A stretch of 64,000 bases of DNA, taken from NCBI RefSeq assembly GCF_026153455.1, contig NZ_CP110629.1:744001-808000 (forward strand), in the 5' to 3' direction. Every line of letters starts with the position of its first letter. Within the stretch, counting starts at the first letter, position 1. Positions 60,668-64,000 of the stretch are shown piece by piece. Both the position numbers and the translations under genes were made by a program. Source of the DNA: Marinimicrobium sp. C6131 (GTDB lineage: Bacteria; Pseudomonadota; Gammaproteobacteria; Pseudomonadales; Cellvibrionaceae). The notes beneath the pieces are model-generated. The model was not told the origin of the DNA, searched no databases, and saw only the letters and a program-made list of their open reading frames with translations.

Positions 60668-61468
60668 TCAAACGTGCCCCAAATGCTTCTGCACCACCTG
60701 CAACACCGGTTTGAACACCTTCGGTGTACCACACACGATGTGGCCGGTATCCATATACGAGGTGCCGCCTCGGAAATCGCTGATCAGGCCGCCGGCTTCT
60801 TTCACCAGCAGTACACCCGCCGCGAAATCCCATTCGTTCAGATGCATTTCCCAGAAAGCGTCATAGCGACCCGCCGCCACATAGGCCAGATCCAGCGCCG
60901 CTGAGCCCGCGCGGCGAATGCCGGCGGTCTGGCCCGCCAGTTCAGCGATGCTGGCCAGATAGGGCTGGATTTTGGCGAGCGCCGGTCCGTCAAAGGGAAT
61001 GCCGGTGCCGAGCAGGGCGCCTTCCAGACCGCGACGACTGGACACTCGGATCCGACGGCCATTAAGCGCCGCGCCGCGGCCGCGGCTGGCGGTAAACTCT
61101 TCGCGTTTGATAGGGTCGAGCACCACGGCGTGCTCAATTTGCCCTTTATAGAGGCAGGCAATAGAAACCGAGCAATGGGGCATGCCATGCACGAAGTTGG
61201 TGGTGCCGTCGATCGGATCGATGACCCAGACGTAGTCCGGGTTCTTGCCCTGGGTCGTACCGCTTTCCTCACCGCGGAAGCTGTGATCCGGGTAGGCCTT
61301 GCGCAGCACCTGAATGATCGCCTGTTCGGCGCCCCGATCCACTTCAGTGACAAAGTCGTTGGGGCTCTTGTTTTCAATCTTGATGGTGTCCGGGCGTTCA
61401 TAGGCGCGTTCAATCAGTTCTGCCGCCTTGCGCGCCGCGCGCAAAGCCATCGTCAACATGGGTTCCAT
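60668..61468 (-). CDS. suhB: Inositol monophosphatase SuhB
   Basis: SuhB is an inositol-1-phosphatase and, in E. coli, a factor of the ribosomal RNA antitermination complex. The ATG at 61468 gives 266 residues and the family N-terminus MEPMLTMALRAARKAAELI; the 37 in-frame codons upstream are not conserved. Metal-binding motifs are GEESG, VWVIDPIDGTTNFVHG and EWDFAAGVLL. It lies divergent to trmJ as in E. coli. Confidence 0.96.
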   Translation of the reverse strand: MEPMLTMALRAARKAAELIERAYERPDTIKIENKSPNDFVTEVDRGAEQAIIQVLRKAYPDHSFRGEESGTTQGKNPDYVWVIDPIDGTTNFVHGMPHCSVSIACLYKGQIEHAVVLDPIKREEFTASRGRGAALNGRRIRVSSRRGLEGALLGTGIPFDGPALAKIQPYLASIAELAGQTAGIRRAGSAALDLAYVAAGRYDAFWEMHLNEWDFAAGVLLVKEAGGLISDFRGGTSYMDTGHIVCGTPKVFKPVLQVVQKHLGHV

Positions 61469-61696
61469 AGGGCAATCAATCTTTTCGTGAAAAATGGGAA
61501 AGAACGGGGCGAGGGCTGGCCTCGCGAAGGGCGCACAGTATAACGGCAAGCGCGCCGGGTCGCCAGCGCCACGGCGCAATTGTCCGGTCTTTGTCGGAAC
61601 GGGCCGGGCGGAACCTCAGCCGGGTGGTTCATGATAGAATGCGCGGCTTTTAGTGGCCCAGCGCCTCACGCAACCGCTATCGATCAAGAGACTGCC

Positions 61697-62506
61697 ATGA
61701 CCGCCAACCCTTTCGACAATATCCGTATCGTTCTGGTGAACACCTCCCATCCGGGCAACATCGGTGGTGCCGCCCGGGCCATGAAGAACATGGGCCTGTC
61801 CCGCCTGTACCTGGTGGAGCCCAAGGAGTTTCCGTCGGAAAAGGCCGTCTGGCGGGCCGCCGGCGCCCTCGATGTGCTGGATAACGCCGTGGTGGTGGAA
61901 ACCCTGGATGAGGCCATTGCCGGTTGTGGCCTGGTGGTCGGCACCAGTGCCCGTGAGCGCCGGATTCCCTGGCCGCTCGTGGATCCGCGCCAGTGTGGCG
62001 AGCGCTGCTGGCAGGAGGCGGGCGAGCACGAGGTGGCGCTGCTGTTCGGGCGCGAGGACCGGGGCTTGACCAACGAAGAGCTGCACAAGTGCCAGTATCA
62101 TGTGCATATTCCCGCCAACCCGGAATACAGCTCCCTGAATCTGGCGACGGCCGTGCAGGTGCTCTGCTATGAGCTGCGCATGGCCCACCTCTCCGAGCAG
62201 GAGGGTGGCCCGCTGGGTAAGACCGAGTGGGATATGCCCCCGGCCAAGAGCGAGGCCCTCGAGCGGTACTTCGAGCACCTGCAGCAGACGCTGGAAACCC
62301 TGGATTTTCTCAACCCGGATAACCCCCGCCAGACCATGACCCGCTTGCGTCGCCTGTATCATCGCATCCGTCCGGATGAGATGGAGTTGAGCATTCTCCG
62401 GGGGGTACTGACCGCCACCCAGAACTACATTTATCACACCGATAAGCGCCTCAAGTCCCTCGAGCCGGGCCCGGCAAGCGAAAAGCCCTTGGATAATGGT
62501 GAATAG
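61697..62506 (+). CDS. trmJ: tRNA (cytidine/uridine-2'-O-)-methyltransferase TrmJ
   Basis: TrmJ methylates the ribose of residue 32 in several tRNAs. The ATG at 61697 gives 269 residues starting FDNIRIVLVNTSHPGNIGGAARAMKNMGL, the SPOUT-fold signature; the earlier in-frame start would overlap the suhB promoter region. LLFGREDRGLTNEEL and PEYSSLNLATAVQVL form the trefoil knot that binds S-adenosylmethionine. It is followed by iscR, the same order as in E. coli, and its stop codon lies in the IscR operator. Confidence 0.96.
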   Translation: MTANPFDNIRIVLVNTSHPGNIGGAARAMKNMGLSRLYLVEPKEFPSEKAVWRAAGALDVLDNAVVVETLDEAIAGCGLVVGTSARERRIPWPLVDPRQCGERCWQEAGEHEVALLFGREDRGLTNEELHKCQYHVHIPANPEYSSLNLATAVQVLCYELRMAHLSEQEGGPLGKTEWDMPPAKSEALERYFEHLQQTLETLDFLNPDNPRQTMTRLRRLYHRIRPDEMELSILRGVLTATQNYIYHTDKRLKSLEPGPASEKPLDNGE

Positions 62507-62527
62507 TTGAGTAAAATACTCGGTTAT
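62503..62527 (+). promoter_or_regulatory. Type 1 IscR binding site (iscR operator)
   Basis: The 25 bases ATAGTTGAG-TAAAATA-CTCGGTTAT follow the type 1 IscR consensus (ATA-S-YYGAC...GTCGGSTAT) with few mismatches, and lie about 65 bases before the iscR start. [2Fe-2S]-IscR would repress its own operon here. The site overlaps the trmJ stop codon (62504-62506). Confidence 0.8.
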
Positions 62528-62591
62528 AGACGGGCGGGTTTCCGATGGTCGGCACTCGTCCTCCACCTTGGCTAGAGGCGATAAACCGGGC

Positions 62592-63068
62592 ATGAGACTG
62601 ACTACGAAAGGTCGTTACGCGGTCACCGCGATGCTGGATCTGGCCCTGCACAGTGAGCAGGGGCCAGTGAGCCTTGCGGATATCTCCAATCGACAGGGCA
62701 TTTCCCTGTCCTACCTGGAGCAGTTGTTCGCCAAGCTTCGGCGGCAGAAGCTGGTGAGCAGTGTTCGCGGTCCGGGTGGGGGATATCGCCTGGCGGAGCG
62801 TCTGGAAGCCATTTCGGTCGCGCAGGTGGTGGATGCCGTCAGTGAATCCCTGGATGCCACGCGCTGTGAAGGTAAAGGGGATTGCCAGCACGGCGAAGTC
62901 TGCCTGACCCACCATCTCTGGGAGGACCTTAGCGCCCAGATTCACCAGTTTCTGAGTGATATCTCTCTGGCGGATCTGGTTGAGCGGCGCGATATTCAGG
63001 CCGTGCGTGCCCGTCAGGATCATCAACAGACCGTCTCGGCTGAACAGATTCTGTGCAGCCAGGTGTAG
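62592..63068 (+). CDS. iscR: Fe-S cluster-responsive transcription factor IscR
   Basis: IscR is an Rrf2-family regulator that represses the isc operon when it holds a [2Fe-2S] cluster. The ATG at 62592 gives the standard start MRLTTKGRYAVTAMLDLALH and 158 residues; eight upstream in-frame codons are not conserved. C92, C98, C104 and H107 form the cluster site. The winged helix covers residues 25-65 (ISNRQGISLSYLEQLFAKLR, VRGPGGGYRL). A type 1 operator lies upstream and iscS follows 42 bases downstream. Confidence 0.97.
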   Translation: MRLTTKGRYAVTAMLDLALHSEQGPVSLADISNRQGISLSYLEQLFAKLRRQKLVSSVRGPGGGYRLAERLEAISVAQVVDAVSESLDATRCEGKGDCQHGEVCLTHHLWEDLSAQIHQFLSDISLADLVERRDIQAVRARQDHQQTVSAEQILCSQV

Positions 63069-63110
63069 ACATCCATCCGGTGTCGTCCGACTACGAGGTT
63101 TGAGTAATTA

Positions 63111-64000
63111 ATGACGTCGAACGCCCCACGTCAGCCCATTTATCTGGACTATGCCGCCACCACGCCGGTGGATCCGGTGGTGGCCGAGCGGATGGCGGCC
63201 TGCCTGACCCGGGAAGGCACATTTGCCAATCCGGCCTCGCGCTCCCATCTGTATGGTTGGCAGGCCGAAGAGGCGGTGGAAAATGCCCGTCAGCAGGTGG
63301 CCGACCTGATTGGTGCGGATAACCGGGAAATCGTATGGACCAGCGGGGCCACCGAAGCGGACAACCTCGCCTTGAAAGGGGCCTGGGAAGCACGGCAGCG
63401 GGCGGGGCAGCCGGCCGGGCATCTGATCGTCTCCGCGATCGAACACAAAGCGGTACTTGACCCGGCTCACTGGCTTTCCGGGCAGGGCGTTGAAGTTACC
63501 CACCTGACGCCCGATGCCAGCGGGCGGATTGAGCCGGAAGCGGTACGCGCGGCACTGCGGGACGATACGTTCCTGGTCAGCGTGATGCATGTGAACAATG
63601 AGCTCGGCAGCGTCAATGATATCGCCGGGATCGGCGCCCTCTGCCGGGAGCGACAGGTGCTGTTTCATGTCGATGCCGCTCAGAGCGGCGGGCGTCTGGC
63701 ATTGGATGTGGCGGCCCAGAACGTGGACCTGATGTCCCTCTCGGCGCACAAAATGTACGGACCGAAGGGTATCGGTGCGCTTTATGTACGCCGTCACCCG
63801 GAGGTCAAAATCAGCGCCCAGATTCACGGTGGTGGTCATGAGCGCGGTATGCGCTCCGGCACCCTGCCGACCCATCAATGCGTGGGTATGGGCGCGGCGG
63901 CACAATTGGCCGCCGATCGTCTGGCCGAGGACCCGCCGCGTATCGCTGCGCTGCGGGACCGGCTTTGGCAGGGCATTGCGGATCTGCCGGGCATCCGGTT
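63111..64000 (+). CDS. iscS: Cysteine desulfurase IscS (C-terminal end outside window)
   Basis: IscS takes sulfur from cysteine as a persulfide for Fe-S clusters and for tRNA thiolation by MnmA. The frame opens at 63111 with MTSNAPRQPIYLDYAATTPVDP and reads to the window end (296 codons of about 404). PLP-site motifs are present: TSGATEADNLALKG, HVDAAQSGG and K214 in SLSAHKMYGPKG. The active-site cysteine loop lies beyond base 64000. It follows iscR in the isc operon. Confidence 0.97.
   Translation, partial: MTSNAPRQPIYLDYAATTPVDPVVAERMAACLTREGTFANPASRSHLYGWQAEEAVENARQQVADLIGADNREIVWTSGATEADNLALKGAWEARQRAGQPAGHLIVSAIEHKAVLDPAHWLSGQGVEVTHLTPDASGRIEPEAVRAALRDDTFLVSVMHVNNELGSVNDIAGIGALCRERQVLFHVDAAQSGGRLALDVAAQNVDLMSLSAHKMYGPKGIGALYVRRHPEVKISAQIHGGGHERGMRSGTLPTHQCVGMGAAAQLAADRLAEDPPRIAALRDRLWQGIADLPGIR

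Noticed and set aside
1..64000. CRISPR arrays, rRNA genes, prophage or intact insertion sequences
   Set aside because: No regularly spaced repeats, rRNA signatures, transposase or integrase frames were seen on either strand.

Overview
The window looks like a chromosomal stretch of a GC-rich marine or halotolerant gammaproteobacterium, most like the Cellvibrionales (Saccharophagus/Marinimicrobium-type). This placement rests on gene order (nudJ-mnmA-hflD-purB, pepA-holC, lptF-lptG, queA-tgt-secD-secF, suhB/trmJ-iscR-iscS), an ectoine hydroxylase, a PL10 pectate lyase and TonB-dependent uptake. It is inferred from protein recognition, not from a database search.

Layout. 1-4.4 kb: purB (cut by the window edge), hflD, mnmA and nudJ on the minus strand, then ectD. 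4.7-6.3 kb: secreted pectate lyase. 6.6-11 kb: a polyamine set (speA, carboxy(nor)spermidine dehydrogenase, nspC) that together with an agmatine-to-putrescine step encoded elsewhere would make spermidine by the carboxyspermidine route. 11-17 kb: an 11-residue-repeat lipoprotein, a DUF2788 protein, a hybrid sensor with degenerate kinase and first receiver domains, an MFS exporter and a cation/proton antiporter. 17-23.4 kb: holC-pepA, lptF-lptG, RDD protein, cyclase-FHA protein. 23.5-29.6 kb: a five-gene DUF4402 chaperone-usher-type pilus operon preceded by a cyclic-di-GMP (GEMM-I) riboswitch and an intrinsic terminator, with an usher carrying a C-terminal SPOR-like domain. 29.7-32.3 kb: GDYXXLXY/DUF4401/DUF2157 membrane operon. 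32.4-36.2 kb: Mre11/Rad50-like (YhaO/YhaN-like) nuclease-ATPase pair.

36.2-52.8 kb is accessory DNA of patchy composition. It holds a prokaryotic Argonaute (long type, catalytic tetrad missing, 5'-phosphate pocket intact) translationally coupled to a DpnII/MboI-like PD-(D/E)XK nuclease, with a small membrane protein gene just upstream. After that come a tannase-like lipoprotein, a secreted phospholipase A2-like protein, a TonB-dependent receptor with a two-component system, remnants of a toxin-immunity pair, a Phd/VapC-type toxin-antitoxin, and an orphan type VI secretion cargo set (ketosynthase-like pseudoenzyme, DUF2235 lipase, DUF2931 lipoprotein). It ends at a tRNA-Leu(CAA) gene with a clear stable-RNA promoter.

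53-64 kb returns to core genes: queA-tgt-secD-secF (no yajC between tgt and secD, long SecF), a PAS hybrid kinase, suhB, trmJ, and iscR-iscS with a type 1 IscR site overlapping the trmJ stop codon. Short palindromic repeats of one family sit within about 60 bases of gene 3' ends at seven places.
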